DNA of 64,000 bases from the NCBI RefSeq assembly GCF_900100365.1, contig NZ_FNKU01000001.1, forward strand, positions 2,976,001 to 3,040,000, written 5' to 3'. A program made the translations under genes and the position numbers. Positions 1 to 8,134 of this stretch are shown here, piece after piece. The number at the start of each line of letters is the position of its first letter. Position 1 is the first letter of the stretch. The DNA is from Pseudomonas cannabina (lineage in GTDB: Bacteria; Pseudomonadota; Gammaproteobacteria; Pseudomonadales; Pseudomonadaceae). The notes below the pieces were generated by a model. It was given only the letters and a program-made list of their open reading frames with translations, was not told the origin of the DNA and did not search any database.

Positions 1-1122
1 CGCCTTGCGCAGTTCGAACACAGTACGACGGGTGACCACCTCGCGACGGTGACGGACGAACGCTTCCAGCAGATCCTTGAGGTTCAGGATGCGTGGACGG
101 CCGTCGATCAGGGCAACGATGTTGATGCCGAAAACGCTTTGCAGCTGGGTCTGGGCGTAAAGGTTGTTCAGAACAACCTCAGGCACTTCGCCACGACGCA
201 GCTCGATGACCACGCGCATGCCGTCCTTGTCGGACTCGTCGCGCAGCTCGGTGATGCCTTCGAGTTTCTTTTCCTTGACCAGCTCGGCGATCTTCTCGAT
301 CAGACGCGCCTTGTTCAACTGGTAAGGCAGCTCGGTAATGACGATCTGCTGGCGACCGCCCACCTTGTCGATGTCTTCGACGATGGAGCGGGCACGCATG
401 TAAATGCGTCCACGGCCGGTGCGGTAGGCTTCGATGATACCGGCGCGACCATTGATGATCGCCGCTGTCGGGAAGTCCGGACCGGGGATGTACTGCATCA
501 GTTCGTCGATCGTCAACTCGGGGTTGTCGATCAGCGCCAGACAGCCGTCGATGACCTCACCGAGGTTGTGCGGCGGAATGTTGGTCGCCATGCCCACGGC
601 GATACCGCTGGAGCCGTTGACCAGCAGGTTGGGAATACGGGTCGGCATGACCGCAGGGATCATTTCCGTGCCGTCGTAGTTCGGCACCCAGTCCACGGTT
701 TCTTTATGCAGGTCGGCCAGCAGTTCGTGGGCCAGCTTGGTCATGCGCACTTCGGTGTATCGCATCGCCGCGGCGTTGTCGCCGTCGACCGAACCGAAGT
801 TGCCCTGGCCGTCTACCAGCAGGTAGCGAAGCGAGAAGGGCTGAGCCATACGAACGATGGTGTCGTACACGGCCGTGTCGCCGTGCGGGTGATACTTACC
901 GATCACGTCACCAACCACACGGGCGGATTTCTTGTACGGCTTGTTCCAGTCGTTACCCAGCTCGCTCATAGCGAACAACACGCGCCGGTGCACGGGCTTC
1001 AAGCCGTCGCGCGCATCGGGCAGTGCTCGACCGACGATTACGCTCATTGCGTAGTCGAGGTAGGACTGCTTCAGCTCGTCTTCGATATTGACCGGGAGGA
1101 TTTCTTTGGCCAGTTCGCCCAT
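1..1122 (-). CDS. gyrA: DNA gyrase subunit A, N-terminal part (truncated by window edge)
   Basis: GyrA is the breakage-reunion subunit of the A2B2 type II topoisomerase that introduces negative supercoils. The 374 residues visible start [16 protein letters not shown] and run through the winged-helix domain into the tower; the rest lies left of the window. The catalytic tyrosine is Tyr122 in AMRYTEVRM. The quinolone-resistance region reads [10 protein letters not shown], with Thr83 and Asp87, the usual susceptible form in Pseudomonas (family knowledge). An AAGGA lies about 11 bases before the ATG. It is followed upstream by mtnA on the same strand, 302 bp away, so it probably has its own promoter. 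Identification is certain. Confidence 0.99.
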   Translation of the reverse strand, partial: MGELAKEILPVNIEDELKQSYLDYAMSVIVGRALPDARDGLKPVHRRVLFAMSELGNDWNKPYKKSARVVGDVIGKYHPHGDTAVYDTIVRMAQPFSLRYLLVDGQGNFGSVDGDNAAAMRYTEVRMTKLAHELLADLHKETVDWVPNYDGTEMIPAVMPTRIPNLLVNGSSGIAVGMATNIPPHNLGEVIDGCLALIDNPELTIDELMQYIPGPDFPTAAIINGRAGIIEAYRTGRGRIYMRARSIVEDIDKVGGRQQIVITELPYQLNKARLIEKIAELVKEKKLEGITELRDESDKDGMRVVIELRRGEVPEVVLNNLYAQTQLQSVFGINIVALIDGRPRILNLKDLLEAFVRHRREVVTRRTVFELRKA

Positions 1123-1424
1123 GAGAAGCCTGATTCCTTTTTCTGGTGAAACCTCATAAATCCATGCGGGATTCACGAAGCTCGCCGCTGTCAGCATTTG
1201 CGGGCAGCGACTTACGACAAATCAACGAGTTATGACATGCAGCTACGCAGGGTGGGCGAGCACTATCAGTGTCCCCGGAAAGCGCCGGATGTTACCACAA
1301 TCGCGGAGGTGCTCACATCCTTTGCAGGCGCTGAAAACGAGCCCCCTGCGCACAAGTCGCCTGAGAGACGCTTACAGGCCCGCGCAGGCGCTTTGCTCAA
1401 GTAGCGAGCGGTGCGCCAGGACGA
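1123..1424. other. gyrA upstream region, no gene seen
   Basis: This 302-bp spacer between the mtnA stop and the gyrA start should contain the gyrA promoter on the minus strand. Open frames here are short and lack family resemblance. I could not pick a convincing -35/-10 pair by eye. Confidence 0.5.
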
Positions 1425-2501
1425 TCAATGCAGATGTTTACGGCTCATCAATTGCGCCATTCGAGCTGTGTCGGGGCGCTCGACGATACCCTTCTCGGTC
1501 ACGATCGCGTCGATCAGGTCCGCTGGCGTCACATCGAACACCGGATTGAACGCCTCGACATTCGCGCCGACCCTCTGCCCGCCGACTTCAAGCAACTCGC
1601 GACCGTCGCGCTCCTCGATGAAAATGTCATCGCCACTGGCCATGTCCATGTCGATGGTCGAACTCGGCGCCACGACCATGAAGCGCACGCCATGGTGCAT
1701 CGCCGCAACTGCCAGCTGGTAGGTGCCGATCTTGTTCGCCACATCGCCATTGGCGGTGATGCGGTCGGCGCCAACGATCACCCAGGTGATGCCTTTGGTG
1801 CGCATCAGGTGCGCGGCGGCGGAATCGGCGTTGAGGGTCACCGGGATGCCTTCATTGGCCAGCTCCCAGGCGGTCAGCCGCGAACCCTGCAGCCACGGGC
1901 GGGTTTCATCGGCGTAAACGCGTTCGATCATGCCTTCCAGATGCGCTGCGCGAATCACCCCCAACGCCGTGCCGAAACCGCCGGTGGCGAGCGCACCGGT
2001 GTTGCAATGGGTCAGGACGGTCTGCAGATTGCCCTGATGCCTGCGGATCAGGTCGGCACCCAGCTGCGCCATGGTCAGGTTGGCTTCACGGTCACTCAGA
2101 TGGATTGCCACGGCTTCGGCTTCCAGCGCGACCAGCGCGTCATCGCCTTCCTTGACCCGCAGCAGACGGTCACGCATGCGGTTCAACGCCCAGACCAGAT
2201 TGACCGCGGTCGGGCGCGAATCGGTCAGCATCAGGAAATCCTCTTCCAGTGCTGCGTACCAGTCTCCGCCTTCGGCAATCCGTGCACGCGCACTGAGCAC
2301 CGCGCCATAGGCGGCACTGATGCCAATGGCCGGTGCGCCCCGTACCACCATCGTGCGAATGGCCTCGGCAACGCCTTGCGCAGTGGTATAGGGGTGCCAG
2401 ATTTCCTCGAACGGCAGTACCCGCTGATCCAGCAGGTAGAGAGTGTTGTCTCGCCAATCGATGGCCTTTACTTTCTCCGCAGCCAACAGTCGATCGCGCA
2501 T
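1425..2501 (-). CDS. mtnA: methylthioribose-1-phosphate isomerase
   Basis: MtnA converts 5-methylthioribose-1-phosphate to methylthioribulose-1-phosphate in cytosolic methionine salvage. The protein (358 aa) belongs to the eIF2B-alpha/MtnA family. Visible signatures are [15 protein letters not shown] near the start, the catalytic cysteine in [15 protein letters not shown] (about residue 166) and the catalytic aspartate in [11 protein letters not shown] (about residue 246). The start was placed at [11 protein letters not shown] because GGAG lies 6 bases before it; an in-frame ATG 7 codons upstream has a weaker site. It diverges from a methylthioadenosine deaminase gene, so two steps of the same salvage route share an intergenic region. 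Confidence 0.97.
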   Translation of the reverse strand: MRDRLLAAEKVKAIDWRDNTLYLLDQRVLPFEEIWHPYTTAQGVAEAIRTMVVRGAPAIGISAAYGAVLSARARIAEGGDWYAALEEDFLMLTDSRPTAVNLVWALNRMRDRLLRVKEGDDALVALEAEAVAIHLSDREANLTMAQLGADLIRRHQGNLQTVLTHCNTGALATGGFGTALGVIRAAHLEGMIERVYADETRPWLQGSRLTAWELANEGIPVTLNADSAAAHLMRTKGITWVIVGADRITANGDVANKIGTYQLAVAAMHHGVRFMVVAPSSTIDMDMASGDDIFIEERDGRELLEVGGQRVGANVEAFNPVFDVTPADLIDAIVTEKGIVERPDTARMAQLMSRKHLH

Positions 2502-2621
2502 CGCCAACTCCATCTTGAACATCCGAAACTCAGCATCAAAAGCGACTGATTATAGCGAGCCGTCCGCGAAGACGCTCGGGTATACTTCGTCATCAACGTA
2601 ATAAGCTCTGGAAACCTTCTC

Positions 2622-3953
2622 ATGCCGAACGCCATGCCACCGCTCGACCTTTTGCTCCTGCCCGCCTGGCTGGTGCCGGTCGAGCCCGCAGGCGTGGTAC
2701 TCAAGGACCACGGTATCGGCATTCGCGACGGTTGCATCGTCTATATCGGTCCACGGGCCGAGGCGTTGCGGCAAAATGCCGTGGAGGTCCGGGAACTGCC
2801 TGGCATGCTGCTCAGCCCCGGCCTGATCAACGCCCACGGTCACGCGGCGATGACCCTGTTTCGCGGCCTGGCCGACGACCTGCCGCTGATGACCTGGCTG
2901 CAAGACCATATCTGGCCTGCCGAAAGCAAATGGGTCGATGAAGACTTTGTGCATGACGGCACCGATCTGGCGATTGCCGAGCAGCTCAAGGGCGGTATCA
3001 CCTGTTTCTCGGACATGTATTTCTACCCCAAGGTCGCGGCCGAACGTGTCCATGCCAGCGGTATGCGCGCACAAATCACCGTGCCCGTGCTGGACTTCCC
3101 GATTCCGGGCGCCCGCACCACGGACGAAGCCCTGCACAACGGCATAGAGCTGTTCAACGACCTCGCCCATCACCCACGCATCAAAATCGCCTTTGGCCCG
3201 CATGCGCCTTATACCGTCGGTGACGACAACCTGGAAAAGGTCCGGGTCATCGCCGATGAGCTGGACGCCATGATCCAGATGCACGTGCACGAGACCGCGT
3301 TCGAAGTCGAACAGGCTGTCGAGCAACGTCAAGAGCGCCCTCTCGCACGCCTTCACCGCCTGGGCATGCTCGGCCCGCGTTTTCAGGCCGTGCACATGAC
3401 GCAAATCAGCGATGACGACCTTGAACTACTGGTGGAAAGCAACTCCAGCGTGATCCATTGCCCCGAGTCCAACCTGAAACTGGCCAGTGGCTTCTGCCCG
3501 GTCGAGCGACTATGGCAGGCCGGTGTGAATGTTGCAGTGGGCACCGACGGCGCGGCCAGCAACAACGATCTGGATCTGCTCGGCGAAACCCGCACCGCCG
3601 CCCTGCTCGCCAAGGCTGTCGCCGGCTCAGCCACGGCGCTGGATGCCCACCGGGCCCTGCGCATGGCCACCCTGAACGGCGCGCGGGCGCTGGGCATCCA
3701 GGACGAAACCGGCTCGCTGGAGCTCGGCAAGGCAGCCGACATGGTCGCTTTCGATTTATCCAGGCTGGCCCAGCAACCGATCTATGACCCGGTATCCCAG
3801 CTTATATATGCCACCGGCCGCGATTGCGTGAGCCACGTCTGGGTCGCGGGCAAACAGCTGCTTGACCACGGCCGCCTGACCCGGATGGACGAGCAGGCCC
3901 TGTGCGAAACCGCCATTGCCTGGGGCAGGCGCATTGCAGGCAAGGCTGAATAA
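2622..3953 (+). CDS. 5-methylthioadenosine/S-adenosylhomocysteine deaminase (TRZ/ATZ family amidohydrolase)
   Basis: This is a 443-residue cytosolic metal-dependent amidohydrolase. Metal and catalytic motifs are in order: INAHGHAAM (HxH), FGPHAPY, MHVHET and [12 protein letters not shown]. The orthologue by position and length in P. aeruginosa (PA3170) is a methylthioadenosine deaminase giving methylthioinosine, which a phosphorylase then splits to methylthioribose-1-phosphate, the substrate of MtnA (established knowledge). The divergent mtnA fits that route. It is followed by ubiG on the same strand after 82 bp. S-adenosylhomocysteine or another aminopurine could also be a substrate. A second ATG four codons in is a possible start. 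Confidence 0.9.
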   Translation: MPNAMPPLDLLLLPAWLVPVEPAGVVLKDHGIGIRDGCIVYIGPRAEALRQNAVEVRELPGMLLSPGLINAHGHAAMTLFRGLADDLPLMTWLQDHIWPAESKWVDEDFVHDGTDLAIAEQLKGGITCFSDMYFYPKVAAERVHASGMRAQITVPVLDFPIPGARTTDEALHNGIELFNDLAHHPRIKIAFGPHAPYTVGDDNLEKVRVIADELDAMIQMHVHETAFEVEQAVEQRQERPLARLHRLGMLGPRFQAVHMTQISDDDLELLVESNSSVIHCPESNLKLASGFCPVERLWQAGVNVAVGTDGAASNNDLDLLGETRTAALLAKAVAGSATALDAHRALRMATLNGARALGIQDETGSLELGKAADMVAFDLSRLAQQPIYDPVSQLIYATGRDCVSHVWVAGKQLLDHGRLTRMDEQALCETAIAWGRRIAGKAE

Positions 3954-4035
3954 CACAGCCAGATCGAACACATGACGGTCAGGCTTATCTATAACCTGAC
4001 TGATGAAACGAATTTCGAGTTCAAGAGGGACACCC

Positions 4036-4734
4036 ATGAGCAACGTCGACCGCGCAGAAATCGCCAAATTCGAGGCCCTGGCCCATCGCTGGTGGGACCG
4101 CGAAAGCGAATTCAAGCCGCTGCATGATATCAACCCGCTGCGCGTCAACTGGATCGACGAACGCGTCAATCTGGCCGGCAAAAAGGTGCTGGACGTCGGT
4201 TGCGGCGGCGGCATCCTCAGTGAAGCGATGGCGCTGCGTGGCGCAACCGTGACCGGTATCGACATGGGCGAGGCACCGCTGGCCGTGGCGCAACTGCATC
4301 AGCTGGAGTCCGGCGTGAGCGTCGAATACCGGCAGATCACCGCCGAAGACCTGGCTGAAGAAATGCCTGAGCAGTTCGACGTGGTGACGTGCCTGGAAAT
4401 GCTTGAGCACGTACCCGACCCGTCTTCGGTGATTCGCGCCTGCTACCGCATGGTCAAGCCGGGGGGCCAGGTATTTTTCTCGACCATCAACCGCAACCCC
4501 AAGGCGTATCTGTTTGCCGTGATCGGCGCGGAATACATTCTGGGCCTGCTGCCGCGCGGTACCCACGACTTCAAGAAATTCATTCGCCCTTCGGAACTGG
4601 GTGTCTGGAGCCGCGACGCGGGCCTTGAGGTCAAGGACATCATCGGCCTGACCTACAACCCGCTGACCAAGCATTACAAGCTGGCCTCCGACGTAAGCGT
4701 CAACTACATGATCCAGACCCTGCGGGAGGCATGA
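4036..4734 (+). CDS. ubiG: ubiquinone biosynthesis O-methyltransferase
   Basis: UbiG carries out both O-methylations of ubiquinone synthesis using S-adenosylmethionine, at the cytoplasmic face of the membrane. The 232-aa protein has the class I methyltransferase motif [16 protein letters not shown], then [16 protein letters not shown] and [14 protein letters not shown], and ends in the UbiG-typical [16 protein letters not shown]. The start MSNVDRAEI is preceded by AGAGGGA at good spacing; an open frame extends 11 codons further upstream without a better site. It is followed after 3 bp by mupP, so the two are very likely co-transcribed. Confidence 0.98.
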   Translation: MSNVDRAEIAKFEALAHRWWDRESEFKPLHDINPLRVNWIDERVNLAGKKVLDVGCGGGILSEAMALRGATVTGIDMGEAPLAVAQLHQLESGVSVEYRQITAEDLAEEMPEQFDVVTCLEMLEHVPDPSSVIRACYRMVKPGGQVFFSTINRNPKAYLFAVIGAEYILGLLPRGTHDFKKFIRPSELGVWSRDAGLEVKDIIGLTYNPLTKHYKLASDVSVNYMIQTLREA

Positions 4735-4737
4735 GCC

Positions 4738-5409
4738 ATGCGCTTGAGAGCGGTCTTATTCGACATGGACGGCACCCTGCTCGACACCGCACCGGACTTC
4801 ATCGCCATTGCCCAGGCGATGCTGGCTGATCGCGGCCTTCCGGCAGTGGCGGACAAACTGATTCGCGACGAAATCTCGGGGGGCGCCAAAGCCATGGTTG
4901 CCGCCGCTTTTGCCCTGTCGCCCGAGGCACCGGAGTTCGAGGCCTTGCGCTTGGAGTTTCTGGAGCGCTACCAGCGTGACTGCGCCACCCACAGCAGGCT
5001 GTTCAACGGCATGCCCGAACTGTTGGCTGATATCGAAAAGGCCGGCCTGATCTGGGGCGTCGTGACCAACAAGCCGGTGCGCTTCGCCCAGCCAATCATG
5101 GAGCAACTCAAACTCGCCGAGCGTTCGGCGGTGTTGATCTGCCCGGATCACGTCACGCACAGCAAACCGCACCCTGAGCCGATGATTCTGGCCTGCAAGC
5201 TGCTCGACCTAGACCCGGCCAGTGTGCTGTTCGTCGGCGACGACCTGCGCGATATCGAATCCGGGCGCGATGCAGGTACTAAAACCGCTGCCGTGCGTTA
5301 CGGCTACATCCATCCCGATGACAACCCGGATCACTGGGGTGCCGACGTGGTGGTCGATCATCCGCTGGAACTGCGCAAAGTGCTGGATAACGCGCTGTGC
5401 AGCTGCTGA
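4738..5409 (+). CDS. mupP: N-acetylmuramic acid 6-phosphate phosphatase (HAD family)
   Basis: MupP dephosphorylates MurNAc-6-phosphate in the Pseudomonas cell-wall recycling pathway that bypasses de novo UDP-MurNAc synthesis and gives intrinsic fosfomycin tolerance (established for the gene next to ubiG in P. aeruginosa and P. putida). The 223-aa protein is a HAD hydrolase: motif [11 protein letters not shown], motif II GVVTNKP, motif III lysine in SKPHPEP and motif [14 protein letters not shown]. Older annotations call such genes phosphoglycolate phosphatase (gph); the position after ubiG favours mupP. It starts 3 bp after the ubiG stop. Confidence 0.9.
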   Translation: MRLRAVLFDMDGTLLDTAPDFIAIAQAMLADRGLPAVADKLIRDEISGGAKAMVAAAFALSPEAPEFEALRLEFLERYQRDCATHSRLFNGMPELLADIEKAGLIWGVVTNKPVRFAQPIMEQLKLAERSAVLICPDHVTHSKPHPEPMILACKLLDLDPASVLFVGDDLRDIESGRDAGTKTAAVRYGYIHPDDNPDHWGADVVVDHPLELRKVLDNALCSC

Positions 5410-5435
5410 GTAGCCCCCCATACGTGAGGCCTGAC

Positions 5436-6176
5436 ATGTTTGATTATTCCGCCCGCCCCGGCCTGCTCGCAGACCGGATCATTCTGGTGACCGGCGCCGG
5501 TCGTGGCATAGGTGCTACTGCGGCCAGAAACTACGCTGCTCTGGGTGCAACCGTCTTGCTGCTGGGCAAGACTGAAGCCAATCTCGCCCGGGTCCGTGAT
5601 CAGATCGTAGCCGCCGGCCAGCGGCAACCAAAGGTCATTCCGTTCGACCTGGAAAGCGCCGGGCCGGCTCGGTATGACGAGCTGGCAACCCTGATCGACA
5701 ATGAATTCGGTCGCCTTGACGGCCTGCTACACAACGCATCGATCATTGGCCCGCGCACGCCGCTGGAGCAATTGTCCGGTAAAGACTTCATGCAGGTCAT
5801 GCACATCAACGTCAATGCCACCTTTATGCTGACCCACGCACTGCTGCCGTTGCTCAAACGCTCGGCCGACGCCTCGATAGCCTTCACCTCCAGCAGTGTC
5901 GGCCGCAAGGGTCGCGCGCAATGGGGCGCCTACGGCGTATCGAAATTCGCCACTGAAGGGCTGATGCAAACCCTGGCAGACGAACTGCAGGACGTCACCA
6001 CGGTTCGCGCCAACAGCATCAACCCTGGCGCCACCCGCACTGACATGCGCGCATTGGCCTATCCAAACGAAAACCCGCTGAACAATCCGACTCCTGAGGA
6101 CATCATGCCGGTCTACCTGTACCTGATGGGGCCGGACAGCAAAGGCATCAACGGGCAGGCGTTGAACGCTCAATAG
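5436..6176 (+). CDS. YciK-type short-chain dehydrogenase/reductase
   Basis: The 246-aa protein has a Rossmann NAD(P)-binding motif VTGAGRGIGATAARNYA, the HNASIIGPR structural motif, and the catalytic Ser (SSSVGRKGRAQ) with Tyr and Lys in AYGVSKFATEG. It resembles E. coli YciK, an SDR with no firmly assigned substrate. The start MFDYSARPGLL is preceded by GTGAGG; an upstream in-frame ATG at 5397 would overlap mupP and is less likely. It begins 26 bp after mupP and completes the ubiG-mupP-SDR cluster. Its function cannot be named from the sequence. Confidence 0.92.
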   Translation: MFDYSARPGLLADRIILVTGAGRGIGATAARNYAALGATVLLLGKTEANLARVRDQIVAAGQRQPKVIPFDLESAGPARYDELATLIDNEFGRLDGLLHNASIIGPRTPLEQLSGKDFMQVMHINVNATFMLTHALLPLLKRSADASIAFTSSSVGRKGRAQWGAYGVSKFATEGLMQTLADELQDVTTVRANSINPGATRTDMRALAYPNENPLNNPTPEDIMPVYLYLMGPDSKGINGQALNAQ

Positions 6177-6366
6177 GCTGCAGCGCATTCGCAAGACAGT
6201 CGTCCCGGATTGCAGATCCGATCGGATCGGGTCAGAAAACTGGCGCTGTCAGACAGGCAGAGTTTGCCAAGCCATTGATTTTTAATATGCTCGCATCACT
6301 GAACCGAATGGTCGGCATGTCGCTCTAACCCAGCCAAGCCAGCGATATGTGCTGAGGAGCGATGAA

Positions 6367-7293
6367 ATGAATTCTCCTACCCAGACCCATGCGATCGATT
6401 TCGATACGGCTGAATTGCAGCGACTCGGTTTTCGAAATCGGCCCAACGCCACACTTCCACCCCCGTCACTGCCCGAGCTGGTCATCCAGCTCGGGCGCCA
6501 ATTGCAGACCAGTCTGGAAGCAGAGCGGATACTCACGCTGTTTTTTCAGGGCGTGCAACGGCTGATACCCCTGAGCGGCCTGGTCTATCGTCATGCTGAA
6601 AGCGACCTGCACCTGTGTCTGGGCGAAACCTCGTCCGACAGCGCGAGGTTCCGCCTGCGCCACGAAGGCGAATGCATCGGCGAGGTTGAGTTTCAGAGTG
6701 CGCAGCCTTTCGACAGCCGCCAGTTGAGTGACCTGGAAGCGCTGCTGGCATGCCTGCTGTACCCTTTGCTCAATGCACTGTTGTACCGGATTGCCACTCA
6801 GACCGCGCTTCGCGACCCGCTGACCAATACCGGCAATCGCATTGCCATGGATCAGAATCTGGCTCGGGAAATCGAGATTTCGCGGCGCCACAAGCAGCCG
6901 TTGTCGGTGCTGATGCTCGATATCGATCACTTCAAGCGAGTGAATGACGACTACGGGCATTACACAGGTGATGAAGTGTTGAAAACGGTCGCGCACGGCC
7001 TGAAAGCACAGCTGCGCAATATCGACCGCGTGTTCCGCTATGGCGGAGAAGAATTCGTGGTCATTCTGTCGAACACCAGCGCCAATGCGGCGCAGATGGT
7101 CGGCGAACGTCTGCGCCGGGCGGTGCGCAGTCTGGAATTTCGTGAACTCGATCCGGCCCTGACCATGACCGTCAGCCTCGGCTGCTCGACGCTGCTGCCG
7201 ACGGAAACCGCCGACAGCCTGTTACGCCGCGCCGATAACGCCCTGTATGTCGCCAAGCGCCAGGGCCGCAACCGACTCGCCATGGCCAGTTAG
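6367..7293 (+). CDS. diguanylate cyclase (GGDEF domain)
   Basis: The 308-aa soluble protein has an N-terminal part of about 150 residues with no motif I recognise (possibly a degenerate GAF-like sensor), then a complete GGDEF domain starting around DPLTNTGNRIAMDQ. The active-site signature is GGEEF in YGGEEFVVIL, and an RxxD inhibitory site (RNID) sits five residues before it, so synthesis of c-di-GMP with product inhibition is expected. The start MNSPTQTHA has GGAG 7 bases upstream. It converges with undA and lies near a second c-di-GMP gene at 8135-10591. Confidence 0.93.
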   Translation: MNSPTQTHAIDFDTAELQRLGFRNRPNATLPPPSLPELVIQLGRQLQTSLEAERILTLFFQGVQRLIPLSGLVYRHAESDLHLCLGETSSDSARFRLRHEGECIGEVEFQSAQPFDSRQLSDLEALLACLLYPLLNALLYRIATQTALRDPLTNTGNRIAMDQNLAREIEISRRHKQPLSVLMLDIDHFKRVNDDYGHYTGDEVLKTVAHGLKAQLRNIDRVFRYGGEEFVVILSNTSANAAQMVGERLRRAVRSLEFRELDPALTMTVSLGCSTLLPTETADSLLRRADNALYVAKRQGRNRLAMAS

Positions 7294-7316
7294 CCAGCCC
7301 TCTTTGCTGCCTGCCC

Positions 7317-8102
7317 TCAGACTTCCATCTCGGCCACACGTCCGCGTGGGGACTTGACCTTTTCCAGTTGCATGCAGCGTTCCAGAAACAGATACATGTA
7401 GTCGTAGCTCTTGGTGATCGCCTGGCGCAACTCGGCCTGCAATTGCGTACTCGGCGTGTTGCCCACCAGCGTACAGATGATTTCCAGCGCCTCCCAAGGG
7501 TGCGCATCATCGTACTGGGCATGCATCTTGAGCCATTTCATGGCTTTTTTGCGGGTCTCTTCAGGAAAGGCCTCGGCATAGACGCCAGTCGAACACACCA
7601 CCGCCGACCACTCGCCTGTCGCCCCTTCAATTGCGTAGTTGGTTGCCGCCATGGCAACTGCCAGCGAGTCCGAAGAGCTGGTCTGCCAACACCAGTGGCT
7701 AAGCGCGTGCAGCTCGGGTGCGACCTTCTGATCATGCAGGTCTTCAAGGGTTACACCATGGGCAGCGCACCAGTTCACCCAGTAGTCGGCATGATTGAGT
7801 TCGACGCGGATATTACGCATCAGCCAGCGGCGCGCCATGTCTTCACCGGGATGACGACCGAAACGGGTCTTGGTCAGGTTTTTGGCCATGTACACCGCAA
7901 ATTGCTCGACCACCGGCCAGCCGCCGATCAGGTACTGGCGCATGATGGCGGGACTGAGCGTTGCATCACGCATCTGCTGATACAGCTCGTGTTCGACCAC
8001 GCGCGCCTTGGCAGCGCTGCAATCCTTGATCAGTTGCTGGGCCCAGACGGGATAACTACTGGCTTCCATGAGCGGACCGGTTCTTTCGAAAGTGTCGATC
8101 AC
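7317..8102 (-). CDS. undA: 1-undecene synthase UndA (haem-oxygenase-like diiron decarboxylase)
   Basis: UndA oxidatively decarboxylates medium-chain fatty acids such as lauric acid to terminal alkenes, giving volatile 1-undecene in pseudomonads (established for P. fluorescens Pf-5). The protein is 261 aa, the reported UndA length, and the six iron ligands known for UndA fall at the same numbers: Glu101 and His104 in RVELNHADYW, Glu159 in YAIEGATGEW, His194, Asp198 and His201 in MHAQYDDAHPW. General pipelines often call it a TenA-family or iron-containing redox enzyme. It lies 32 bp downstream of the GGDEF-EAL gene on the same strand, so co-transcription is possible. Confidence 0.9.
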   Translation of the reverse strand: MIDTFERTGPLMEASSYPVWAQQLIKDCSAAKARVVEHELYQQMRDATLSPAIMRQYLIGGWPVVEQFAVYMAKNLTKTRFGRHPGEDMARRWLMRNIRVELNHADYWVNWCAAHGVTLEDLHDQKVAPELHALSHWCWQTSSSDSLAVAMAATNYAIEGATGEWSAVVCSTGVYAEAFPEETRKKAMKWLKMHAQYDDAHPWEALEIICTLVGNTPSTQLQAELRQAITKSYDYMYLFLERCMQLEKVKSPRGRVAEMEV

Positions 8103-8134
8103 TGTGTAGCTCCTTATAAAAGGTTGCGACTGAT

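Noticed and set aside
49..1149. Long plus-strand frame (366 codons)
   Set aside because: It is the antisense shadow of gyrA; the minus strand gives a full-identity gyrase sequence with catalytic Tyr122.
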